A DNA stretch of 64,000 nucleotides from Hydrangea macrophylla. Lineage: Eukaryota; Streptophyta; Magnoliopsida; Cornales; Hydrangeaceae. Positions within the stretch are counted from its first letter, which is position 1; each line of letters starts with the position of its first letter. The translations under genes were made by a program, and so were the position numbers. Shown here one piece after another: positions 20,301 through 32,300 of this stretch. The notes under the pieces were generated by a model that worked only from the letters and a program-made list of their open reading frames with translations, was not told the origin of the DNA and did not search any database. The DNA is taken from positions 75,755,169 to 75,819,168 of the forward strand of contig CM066988.1 in the NCBI GenBank assembly GCA_033977485.1, written 5' to 3'.

Positions 20301-23300
20301 TATTGGGATAAGTTGAGGGAGAATAGACTTAGATGGTTCGGCCATGTGCAACGAAGACCTGTAGATACACCTGCGCGAAAGAGTGATAAGATCATAGTGC
20401 CTGAAATGGTTAGAAGGAGAGGCAGACCTAGACTGACTTGGGAATATGTAGTGCAACAAGATATGAATAAATATAATTTAAATGAGCGTATAGCTCTTGA
20501 TCGTGGAGAATGGAGAAAAAAGATTCATACAGCTGACCCCAATTGATTGGGACACAAGGCTTGGTTTGGTTTGGTTTGGTTTGGTTTGGTACTTAGAAGC
20601 ACGAAGCGGGGGTGGGGGCGGGGGCGGGGGCGGGGGCGGAGGCGGGAGCGGGAGCGAGGAAGCGATAAACTTTAAGAGGTTCAAAGGCTGGGAGCGTTTA
20701 AGAAGCATCCAAATATTTGATACAGATATATTCTATATCTAACTATTGCATAGGAATTTAGATTGACATAATATATTTTGATTGTAAATTTTGTTTTTGA
20801 AAGTCTTAAGCCATATGTTCCGACATAAAAATATTTCTTCGGTAAAATACTTGAGCAAAATAAGAACTTGAATCTATTTATAGGCTATTTTGTGACTTGG
20901 ATGTGATGCGAGCGGGGTGTGAGCGAGGTTCTAACATAAAGGGAACGAGGTTCTGACAAAGCTTTTTAGTAAGAAGCGCAGAATCGAGAGTCTGAGGAGA
21001 GAGCGTGACCAATTTAGAAGGTTCCTGCTTCTAAGGTTTGGTAAGCAACTCAAAATTTAAAATAGTGCACCTTTGCACAAGGACATACAAAGGCCCTATG
21101 TGTAGGTCATGTTTGCAGTTGAAGTCCACATTAAAGAAAAAAGTTCAATATGAAGGGTTGTCTGATATAGTATGTCCAACACTACATGGCTTAACCATTT
21201 GGGTCAAGTGGGCTCCAACTAATAAGTATATACATATATTACATATCAAGGTGTATTCGAGGATTCTCAGGCTCATTGCTTGAAAATCATGGGTTCTAAG
21301 CAGAATATCAGAAAGATTTTGGCTCTAGTAGGTTCAAGTTAGTCTTTGACTTTATATGAAAGCCTTCCACCTATACACGCCATCTACCCAATATCTTACT
21401 CCTTTAGTATGTCTTTGGATTTTTCAACATTTTAGGATTGGTTACAGTTCTCAAGTTCAGTATTCACAACAACTTTATTTCCTGACACTGACAAAGCACT
21501 TTTTCATTTAAGGTTCATAGAATTAGAGCCTGATTTTTTACTCTAATAGATTATAGTACCAAGTCCTTTATTTATTCTGTTACACTACCAAAATCCATAT
21601 TGTTTTCTGCTCTGTGTGAATATTTTCAGAAGTATCGATTGTAAAGGATATATCTATCCTTTTATACCCTGATATCAAGATTCATATTTGGTTCTTCCAA
21701 TATTTTGGCCATTGGAATTGTGGATCAATTAAATTTAATCTTCAAAAGAACATCTGACTATATTTGAACATCCCGTTTGTTGACGATGATATTGTGTTTC
21801 TTATGCCTTTAAACGTTAACGTTTTAATCATTAATTTTAAATTTTAAAACTTCTGTTTTGTGTTCAGTTTTCCAAGGACTGATAATTCTATTTTTTCACA
21901 GTTTCCTCTTGACAATACCTTCCAGTGTGGGATATGAACAAAACCCATTGAGTTTGTATTATTGTTATGATCTAGAAGAATCTGCCCAGAATTTGAAGAA
22001 ATGCATTGCTGAGGTGTGTGATTTCAATAGTCAAAGCTACTAAAATAATGGTTGAACTTTTTAAGCCTTTAAGATAAACGTGGATCTTCTGCTGTACATC
22101 ATCTGTCATTACGTGCATTTCACACATTTAATTTGAATTATAGCAAATGCATTTATATAGCGACTCAAAGCAGAGTGTAAAATAGGCCGGAACTGTTCGC
22201 CATTGTTGTAATCTAGGAAGCACCGACCCTTCTAATGTTGTGTGTGTCGTTTTTGTCGGGCACACGGACACGACACTTCATGGACTCTTTTCTTGGAGTG
22301 TCGAGGTGCAATTTTTTTTAGGATTTTGTTGTGTCCTTGTGTCTTGTCCTTGTCGTGTCGTATGCGTGTCGGTGTGTCTGTGTCCGTGCTTCATAGGTTG
22401 TAATTTTTAGGCAGCTAGAGTCTATACCATAGATTCATGGTGTTCATTGTGACGTAGGTCTGTATTATTGTGATGGTGGCATGTACTTACTGTTTAAACT
22501 GCCAGAGATAAATCATATCCAACTCTGTCTTTTATGACACTAGAATTCTCCTTGACCAGAGTTGTTAAATATGTATTTATTGGGTACATCTAATTGACCA
22601 GAATTGTTGCCGTTGTACATACTTTAACTGAAACTTGAAGGTTTTGGAGAAGGCAAATGTCCTACACCATTTTGCATGGGCATGGACACATTTGCCCATT
22701 GAACTAAATAATATATTGATTGAAAAAACATTTGGCCATATAATTGCTAATTGCTGTATTTATTTTGTACTATTTTTGTCAGACTTCAAATTTTATATTT
22801 GTGTAGTTGTTCAGTAGTCGATAGCACTAATTCTTTCTGGTTTTAGGTAACCAACACACCTTGGGGTGAAAGAGTATCTTTTCTTTTCAATCCAAACTCT
22901 GATGTAGTTGCAAAACCATTACATGTCAGTCCTTTTATGGTAAGCCTATTTAATTGCCTATATTTATTTTGCTCAATTTTATTTTTCTCCTTTATCCTAT
23001 TGGCAGGTTGTAGGATGACTAATAAAGATGGCTTTTATGTCGTACATTATTCGGAATTATTTTATTTGCACTTTTCTTGTTTTATCTGATATTTCACTTT
23101 CTTTACATGATGTCTTTCTTGAAGGATTCAAGCTATACAATGATTAATGGCTCCTGTAGTTTTGTTCCATTTTCTGCGTAAAAGTATGAAATCTAATTTA
23201 GGTAGCGTATTGTAAAATTAGAACACTGGTTACTGCAAACCCCTAGCTTGTTTGGAAATGGGTCAAACAATATACATTTATATAGGCATATGTATATCAA

Positions 23301-26300
23301 GTTTTCTACCTTCCCTCATATGTGATCCCTGAAGCATGTTGAGAAACTTTTAGGACTGCAAAAGAAGCAAACATAACAAAATACCGCTGACAGACATGTA
23401 AATGAAATGTGGGAACAAAGAAAATAGGGATACTTGAAGCCAAGAGTTCCTAGAAATATATTCTATTACCATTTAGGAACTAGTTACTCCAAAAGTTCCA
23501 AAAATTTAATTCTATGTCTAGCTTTCATATCTTCATTTATCTTCTAATTGTTAAACTTATAGGCTTAGCTAGAGGAAATTTTGTTTTGTAGTTTACTTGT
23601 TGGCACTTACAGGCTAATTATTTGATGAAATATCCAGCGTAAAATGGAGTGCGATTTTATTAACTGGCACGCCACAAGCTAAGGACAAAGAAAGACAGAA
23701 TTCAAGGCCTTCTCTGAACTCTTTGATTATCACAACATTGTCAGGAAGACGATTTGGTTGCACAGAATACCAAGAAGTAGAGCAAAGATGACTTTCAAAG
23801 AGACTAAATGTATTAGTGCAAACATGCGACACTAAGGCAGTTTACAATATATACAGCCCCTCCAAAACCCTAATTTGATTATAAGAAAGAAAAAACCAAA
23901 AAATGACCAAAGATTAGCACATTGATAAACCCAAAATCACATTGATTCAAAGAGTTACGCAATTTACGGAATCGAAATCAGATTCTTATAGAAAGAGAGA
24001 TTGCCAAAATGAAAGTTTTCTGAAGTGGTAACAATTGCATATAAGTAGTTGGAGAAATCATTCGAACAATACATTTTTGGCCCAAGAATTGCATTTAGTG
24101 GCAGAGCCGATAACCACGACGTAGAGCTCGGAATAGGTTGCGATTTGATTGGTGTCCACAAAAGCGGACGTCCAAGTGCAAAGTTATGCCCAAATTACTG
24201 AACATGGATCAAAGCTCCATAGTTTTGGTCCCACTCTGAATAATAGCCATTCAATATGTGTTTCACATCATTAACTAACACGAAGTTAGAAGATCAGATT
24301 TTGGCTAAGGGATGGTGAGAGCTTGGTGAGATTTTGGCCAAGGTTTGGTGAGAGCTTGGCTGGTGTGTGATTTTTCTCTTAAAACTTTTGGCTTTTTCTT
24401 TGTAGGCATTGGAATAAAAGATGTTAGAACTTAGAAACATCCTTAAGCTTGTGTTCAAAGCATACATTTCTGTTACCAATCCCATTTTGTAGCAAAATAC
24501 CATTTTCATGAATGTCATGCTAAGGATGGTATCATGGTAATGAGGAGAGAAACTTGGTTTCTGGTAAATTTTCGTAACCGCTATTTTGGGAATGAGATTG
24601 AAAAAATTCAAATGGGGTGCAGTGGGACAGGCAGAAACTAGCACTTGATATGCGTTAAATTTGAAACTTGATAGCCCTTACTTGGTTTGGCATTGCGGGG
24701 CAGTTTGAGGCTTTCCATTGTGTTCTTTGTGGACAAGCTAATTTGGTGGGAGGGGAGGATAGTTGGAGATGGGCCTTGTTGTCTTGGTGACAGTTTGGGT
24801 TTGTGTAAGGGAGATCTTATTACTCTAGGGAGGTGAAAGGCAGGGATTCCTTCTGAAAGCTTTTGGCATGCTAAAGCAGCCTCCAGAGGATGCTTTCTTT
24901 GGGTAGTCAGTAGGCTACAATTGTTGGGTCCTTGTTATTAACTATCTATTGAAGTACAAGCCTGTCTCAGTGCATTGGTGTTTTTTTTTTCTTCTGAAGG
25001 TTTGACGAAACATTTGTTAAATTGTCTTGTTTGTGGGATTTGCGTGCCGTTGTGCTAAGTTAGTTTGAGACTTCTGGCTGATACCAAGTTGATGATAGAG
25101 GTGTTACTAGTTTGCAGGGATTGTGGACTGTAAGGAGAGTGAGGCAGCTTGGCAGTTGGCTGCTCTGTGTGTTTGGGAGAGTATTTGGTGTTAGAAGAAT
25201 AGAGATCTTTTTGAGGACTTGAAATCTTCTATTTTGGCAATTAGGAATTCCTTGCTGAGTTCCCTACTTTTCCAGATTACGAGCAATTCGTTTTTGTAGT
25301 TATATGGGCTTGCGTGCATTTAGTCTTTAGCATACTCCTCGTTTATACATCCTGGGGTATACGTAATGTGCAGACAGACATTTTTTTTTTCTCTTAAAAT
25401 TTATATTTTTGTTAGTAATGAAATATAAATGTATGTCCACTTCTTATGGGAAGGACCTTACTATTTTCTCAGAATATTCATAAATAAAGGAATCCAAAAT
25501 TCAACATGGCATAGCCAGGCTTGACTGGTCCCCTGGCCATTGTAGTTCCTTCTAGATGAGAGGTTGGAATTTGGAGGACTTTTATGGAGCAGGTCTTTCT
25601 TATATATATTACGTATGTTTTATTCCTAAGTTGTAAGAGGCTGTGTTTATGCAACTGGTTTAACTAAGAAAGCTAAGTCAGGCATTGTGCTGTATTTTTA
25701 TATTGAAGAAGTTGAAGGTAAATCAATATTCTTATTGAATACCCAATATGTTTCATATTATATACAAGAGTAAGAAGGAATAAAAGGAAACAATGAAAAA
25801 AGGAAAAGAAAAGATTACAGGAATAAATAAAGAAATCAATTACAAACTATCCTAAATAATCTTAACAAATCACAGAGGGAATATTACGAAATATTCCAGC
25901 AGTCCCCCTCAAGCTGGAGCGAAAATATCCAAAAGTCCAAGCTTGATCAGAGAAGTCTTCAAGAGAGAAGGTCCAACTGGTTTAGTAAACATATCGGCTG
26001 TCTGTTCAGAAGAAGGAACAAATTGCGGAACTATGACCCCAGATCTAACTTTCTTATGAATGAAATGAACATCAACCTCAATGTGCTTAGTGCGCTCATG
26101 AAGAACAGAATCAGAGGCAAGCATTATCGCTGACTTGTTATCACAAAATAATGTAGACGACTCGGTCACAAAGAATTCTAATTCTCGCAGGATAGACTGA
26201 ATCCATAAAATTTCACAAGTGCCCTATGCCATAGCACGATACTCAGCTTCAGCTGAAGACCGCGAAACAACTGTTTGTTTCTTGCTTTTCCAAGAAATAA

Positions 26301-29300
26301 GATGATTACCATAAAATGTGCAAAAACCGGAAGTAGACCGTCTATCACTTTTGGAGCCAGCATAATTAGCATCTGTAAAACATGAGATTCCAGACTGCTT
26401 TCCAGCAGCAAAAAAGAGACCCAGACCTGGGCAGGTTTTGAGATACCTCAGGATATGATGAACAACATCCATATGAGAAGTACGAGGAACATGCATAAAC
26501 TGGCTCACAACACTTACAGCAAAAGCAAGATCAGGTCTAGTGTTGGTCAAATAGATGAGACGACCAACTAGACGCTAATATGAGGATGGATCAGATAAGA
26601 GTTCCCCTGATTCAGATGATAACTTGAAATTCGGATCCATATGTGTAGAAGCAGAACGACATCCCATCATACCAGTATCACGGGGAAGATTCAAAACATA
26701 TTTTCGTTGGGACAAAGATATTCCATGACGAGTCCTTGCAACCTCAATGCCAAGAAAATATCGTAGTGCACTTAGATCTTTTACGTCAAAGGATTTCCCA
26801 AGGTGTTTCTTTATATTCTCAATATCTGAAGAGTCATCTCCAGTGATAATGATATCATCCACATATGCAGACAGGATGACACACCAACCATCACGACGTC
26901 GTCGAATAAAACATGTGTGATCAGATTGACACCTGGTGAACCCTGTAGAAAGAACAACTTCACTAAATCGATTGAACCATGCCTAAGGAGATTGCTTCAA
27001 CCCATACAAAGACTTACGAAGCCGACAAACCTTCCCAGAATACTCCCCCTCAGCCCGAAAACCCGGAGGAGGATCCATATAGATAGTTTCATGAAGGTTC
27101 CCATTGAGAAACGCATTTTTCACATCCATCTTATAGAAGGCCAAGAGTGGGAGGCAACCAAAGACACAATAAGCCGAACGGTAGTAAGCTTGGTAACGGG
27201 GGCAAAGGTAGCACTGAAATCTTTGCCTGGAACTTGGGTAAATCCTCGAGCTACAAGGTGTGCCTTATAGCGATCAATAGTACCATCGGAAATATACTTA
27301 ACTGTATATACCCATTTGCAGCCAACGGTCTTCTCCCCAGGAGGAAGAGGAACAAGTTCCCATGTGCGATTATGCTCAAGAGCCTGCATTTCTACTTGCA
27401 TGGTAGTAACCCAATTGGGATTCTGGAGAGCCTCAGACACAGACTGGGGAATATAAACAGAGTCAACATGACCAAGAAAAGCCTGATAGGAACCTGAAAA
27501 AGCAGAATAAGAAATATACTGGTAGATGGGGTGAGCAGTGGAACAAGAGTAACCATACCTATTAACCGGGCAAGACACACGAATGCACCGTCTTAGAGGT
27601 AAAAGAGCGGTTCCGGAGAAGTTTCTGGAATAGGAGCTTGAGCAAGTGGACGGCGAGAGTAATGATACTCCGGGGAAGATGTGATCACAGGAGGAAGGGA
27701 GTCAGTAGGGGACACAAATTCATCATAAATAGGAACAGGACGAGGAAGCTCGTCTTCCACTACTGGAGTATCCTGAGAGGGCAAGGCAGGTAAAGTAGAA
27801 GAACCTGCAAAGAAGGAAACATCTTTCAAAAAGGTAACATCCATAGAAGTATAGAATCCATAGAAGTACCCTAGAAACACATAACGGATAGCCTTATCAT
27901 CTAGTTTAGTGCAGAGAGGACTGCGGTTTTGCACAAAACATGTGCAGCCAAAGACACGAGGCAAAACATGGAAAAGAGTACGTTCGGGCTGAAGAACATG
28001 TAGAGGTGCCTTTCCATTCAACATACGACTCGGAGTACGATTTATAAGATAGGTGGTAGTTAGTACAGCAAGATGCCAAAAATACTTAGGCACCTCCATG
28101 CCCCGAAGAAGACAACGAACAACAGACATGATGTGGCGATTCGCTGCACCATTCTGTTCAGGAGTATATATGCAAGTAAGCTGTTGGAGGATACCTTGTT
28201 GATTTAATGCACAACAGAATTCATTCGAAATGTATTCACGTCCATTATCAGAACGAAGAGTACGAACAATGGTGCGATACTGGGTTTTAACCATTTGTAA
28301 AAATTAAGTAAACAGAGAAAAAGCTTTAGATTTTTTCTTCATTAAATAAACTCATGTGCAACGTGAATAATCATTAATAAAGGTCACATAATATCTATAA
28401 CCTGAGAAAGCTGTAATAGGGGAAGGACCCCACACATTAGAATGAATACTATCAAACGCACAAGGGGCTCGAGATATACGAGGTATATAACTTAAACGAG
28501 TATGTTTAGAAAGTTCACACACCACACAATGAAATTTATTATGCTCACAGGCTTTTATTAATTCTTGGAAAAGCAAACATAGGTATTTAAAATTAGCATG
28601 GCCAAGACAGGCATACCACAATTCCAAAGTTTTAAACGAAAAAACACTGAAAGGGGAATTAGGTAAACCGACGCCTGGAGACTAGAAGACACAATTGGTG
28701 GTGGTTCCCCAAAATAATAGAGTCCATTGCGCTCATGCCGCGTACCAAAAATCTTCTTCGTAGCCAGGTCCTGCAAGAAACACCGATCAGGTAAGAATAA
28801 TGACAGCACAATTATAACATTTGGCAAGACTACTGACAGATAAAAGATTTAAGGGAAATTTAGGAATATGAAGGACTGAAGATAAGGTAATAGTGGGGGA
28901 TAAATGAACATCTCCCTTACTACTAACACAAGTAGTGGAACCATCAGCAAGACAGACAGATTGGGTAACATGTGTAAGGCTGGAAGAAAAAAGAGACAAC
29001 TCACCAGTCATATGATCGTTAGCTCCAGAGTCCAGAACCCACGTCGGAGTTCCTGATTTAACATGAAAAGCAGTGGAAGTACCTGAAACAAGAGTAGCAG
29101 TGGTTGTGGAAGAGGAGGAGCCTGATGACTGCTGAAGAAAAGAACCAAGCTGACTCTGAATCTGGCCAAGCTATGACTGAAGCTGACTCTGAGCCTGATG
29201 AAATTGTCCAATATTTGGAAGAGGGGGGTCAGAACCAGTATCAGTAATCGCAACAAAGCGAGGAGCGGGAGCACTATTAGTTTTACAAGCATACTGTTGC

Positions 29301-32300
29301 TTCAATTCCGGATGAAGTTTGAAGCATCGATCCTTGGTATGATCAATGCCATTACAATAGCGACTGATAGGCTTCTTACCACCCGGGCGAGCTCCAATAT
29401 TAGCTGCAAATGCCATCTAATCAGAAACAGGAGGTGGCTCAATAATCGGAGCCAAAGGGGCATGAACAGGTTGAATAAGGCGCCTACGGCACTCTTCACC
29501 ATCAAGTGTAGCAAATGTCTCATAGAGAGATGGCAAAGATGATGTGTTCAAAATCTGAGTGCGAAGAGATTCAAACTCTAGTTTTAAACCCATCAAAAAC
29601 TGATAAGTGTGCAAATTCTCAGACTGCTGTACAATAATTTCTGCAACTTCGGCAGGAAAACCAGAAAGAGGCTTATACTGGGCCAATTCCTCCCAATGAG
29701 ACTGGAGGAAGCCAAAATAGTCAGCAATATTAAGTTGTAAAGAGTCCTGAGAGGCCTGAGAAATTTCCCGATGAAGTTCGAAAATACGAGAGGCATTATG
29801 AGCATGCGCATACATCTTAGTCAGGGCCCGCCAGAGACCAGGTACCGATTCATGGTACATAAAAATCTGATAAATACGATTCTCCATGGAATTGAAGAAC
29901 CATCCCAAAATAGTGCAGTTATCCATGTCCCACTGTGCACGCTTGGGATCAGTATCTGCAGGATGAGCTTCCTTGTCAAAAATCCAACCAAGCTTGCCTT
30001 TTCCACCCAGAAAAAGGCGAAGAGAATGAGACCAAGCAGCAAATTTTTTTCCATTCAACAGGACACTGGTAACTCGTTGGGCTGGAGAATGCTGAGATAC
30101 AGAAAGATCCATACGGGGTTGAGAACCAGAGTTAACAACATCCTTGTTAATCATGGTTGACAAATGGAAAAGAGAGAGAGAGACCTTGAAGAAGATCCAA
30201 CCGAAAGGACAAGGAAGCGAAGGGCTACCAACAATCAACGGGTAGCCAAAAGAAATCAAGGGAGCACACTAATAGGCTCTAATACATCACAGAGAGACCC
30301 GTAGGGCAAGGCGCAGCAACACAAGTTGTGCAGGAAGAAGGCACAGCACAGAGGCTGCGCAGAAGAGATGTGAGGTGGCAAGTGGGTCGCCGAAGGTGTG
30401 GGACTAAAGGGGGTGGAGCTGCGGCTAGGACTGGTGGTGGTGGAGCTGTGGCTAGGGCTGGTGGTGGTGGAGCTGCGGCTAGGGCTGGTGGTGGTGGAGC
30501 TGCGGCTAGGGCTGGTGGGGCTAGGGTTAGGTTTCCTTGGCTCTGATACTAAGAAGAAGTTGAAGGTAAATCAGTATTCTTATTGAATAACCCAATATGT
30601 TACATATTATATACAAGAGTAAGAAGGAATAAAAGGAAACAATGAAAAAAGGAAAATAAAAGATTACAGGAATAAATAAAGAAATCAATTACAAACTATC
30701 CTAAATAATCTTGACAAATCACGGAGGGAATATTACGAAATATTCCACCATATACCCCTGTTTGCAGCACTTTGGCTTCTTACCGTTAGTTATAGTTGCT
30801 CTTTAGATGCATACAGGCATAAATCTTTTTGGTTCATAAGCAGGGTCAAAAGATGGAGGAATGTCATTAGTTACCTGTTGTAACCATTTAAATCACAATA
30901 ACCAAAAGAACAAAAAGCCTTGTCAGAAAATCCTTGAACTGTTATTGGATTGAGAAGTGGACAAGTTGCATGGAATCTTTGTTCATTGCATGTGTTAAGA
31001 GTGTTCTGTTTCTAAATTTAACTTGGGCTAATAACTTTGCACCCTTGTAGTTTTAACTCCGTGGCACATTAGACTTGAAGTTTATTATTTGGGTCAATTT
31101 GAGACCTCAATCAAGATCCATTAAGAGTTTTGTCACAAACTGTAAAAATTCATCGGAATTCTGTCTACTATTTTGATGAATTTTGACTGAAGGTTGACAT
31201 CAAGTATTGTTGAGTTACCAATTACTCCAAAAGCTTAAGCTGTTAGAATATGTATATTAACCTTCGACAAGTATTAACCCATTTAACTTTGTCTGCATGG
31301 CTTAATTTGCCTTTTATATTTATGTATTAGCTTCAGTATAGATTCTTCACTTTTTGTGTTTGATAAAAAAAGAATTTATTGTAGGATATGGTCGGGAACT
31401 GGAGAATCAAAGCAAATGTGCCTGGGGATAATCTGTTGGTAGCCATTTCAGTTCAACATCCCAAGCTTGGGGATTATTTCACTGCTACCTTGACAGCCAA
31501 AAGAGTTCCTTCCTCATTGGTAGATGACCATGCACTATTCTTCTGGTTGATGCCCCATAAAGTTGCAGTGTGGATATATTGGCATGTAAGTGTTATAAAA
31601 TCTCGGAACATATTGGCTTGGTGTGGCTCTCCTTCTTCTTCCTTCTTATTTTTCCCAATACTCCAATAGACTTGGCTCCACCATCGAGCTTATTGCATGT
31701 TTGGAATACTTGAAATAGGATCTAGGTTAATCCCCATTTCCAATTCTGTCTGGTTTTTATGAGAACCATGAATATGTGATTTGACAACAAAACTAATTTT
31801 AATGGAGGTTTGACATGGTAGGGACTCCTGTTCGAGAATTGAACATTTACTAAATAGTTTAATGTAGAGAACTGGTTATTTTCCTTCCCAAACAGACCCT
31901 GTATCTAGCTTAAGTACTAGCTAATTTGTAGACCTGGCAATACTAAATCGCACCCGCGAACCCGCCCGAACTGGCCCAGAACGGGTTGGACTCGGGTTTG
32001 TACATCACTTTAAGCAGATCAAAACGGGTTGTTAGAAGGAATCAGCGGATTGTGTGTGGGTGGATTGCGGGTACCTGTACATAGACATTTTATTTTTGGG
32101 AGGGGGAGCAATACACAGACACGCTTCCACTTAGGGTTTGAATAGAATCTCACAAATTCTCTATATCACTTTTGAGGTCGACCGTCGACCGCCTCTCTCT
32201 CTTCTGCCCCTCTCTCTCTCTCTCTCTAAGGTTCTAGATTTACTTTTTTTTTTCATGTCTTTTTCTTTTTCTTTTTCCTTTTTCTTCTGTTCATGTGTTT

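Larger units (their letters stand above)
17354..21901 (+). other. DUF1365 gene, intron 1 (4.5 kb)
   Basis: From GTAATT to TTTCACAG. Apart from the RTE LINE (about 18710-20590) and the G-rich tract after it, it is AT-rich and unremarkable. Poly-T runs and a short direct repeat of the TGAAATTTCACTTAATAT type near 17475-17530 are visible. Confidence 0.8.
25704..30750 (-). mobile_element. Ty1/copia retrotransposon 2, complete, antisense in intron 3
   Basis: A 5.05-kb element on the minus strand with 198- and 199-bp LTRs, a polypurine tract (25902-25919), a primer site next to the right LTR, and 5-bp flanking duplications. It has the copia domain order gag, protease, integrase, reverse transcriptase, RNase H. 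Several stops and shifts break the frame. It differs in sequence and LTR length from element 1, so it is another family. It lies wholly inside an intron of the DUF1365 gene, in the opposite orientation, which avoids its own polyadenylation signals acting on the host transcript (inference). Confidence 0.93.
22940..31384 (+). other. DUF1365 gene, intron 3 (8.4 kb)
   Basis: From GTAAGC to TTATTGTAG. It contains a degenerate LINE-like segment (24720-25350) and the complete antisense copia element 2 (25704-30750). The remainder is AT-rich intron with no other supported feature. Confidence 0.8.

Noticed and set aside
20478..20742. Poly-Pro and poly-Gly frames on opposite strands
   Set aside because: Both are produced by the GGGGGC tract after the LINE.
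29771..30160. 129-codon + strand frame
   Set aside because: It is the antisense shadow of the copia 2 gag.
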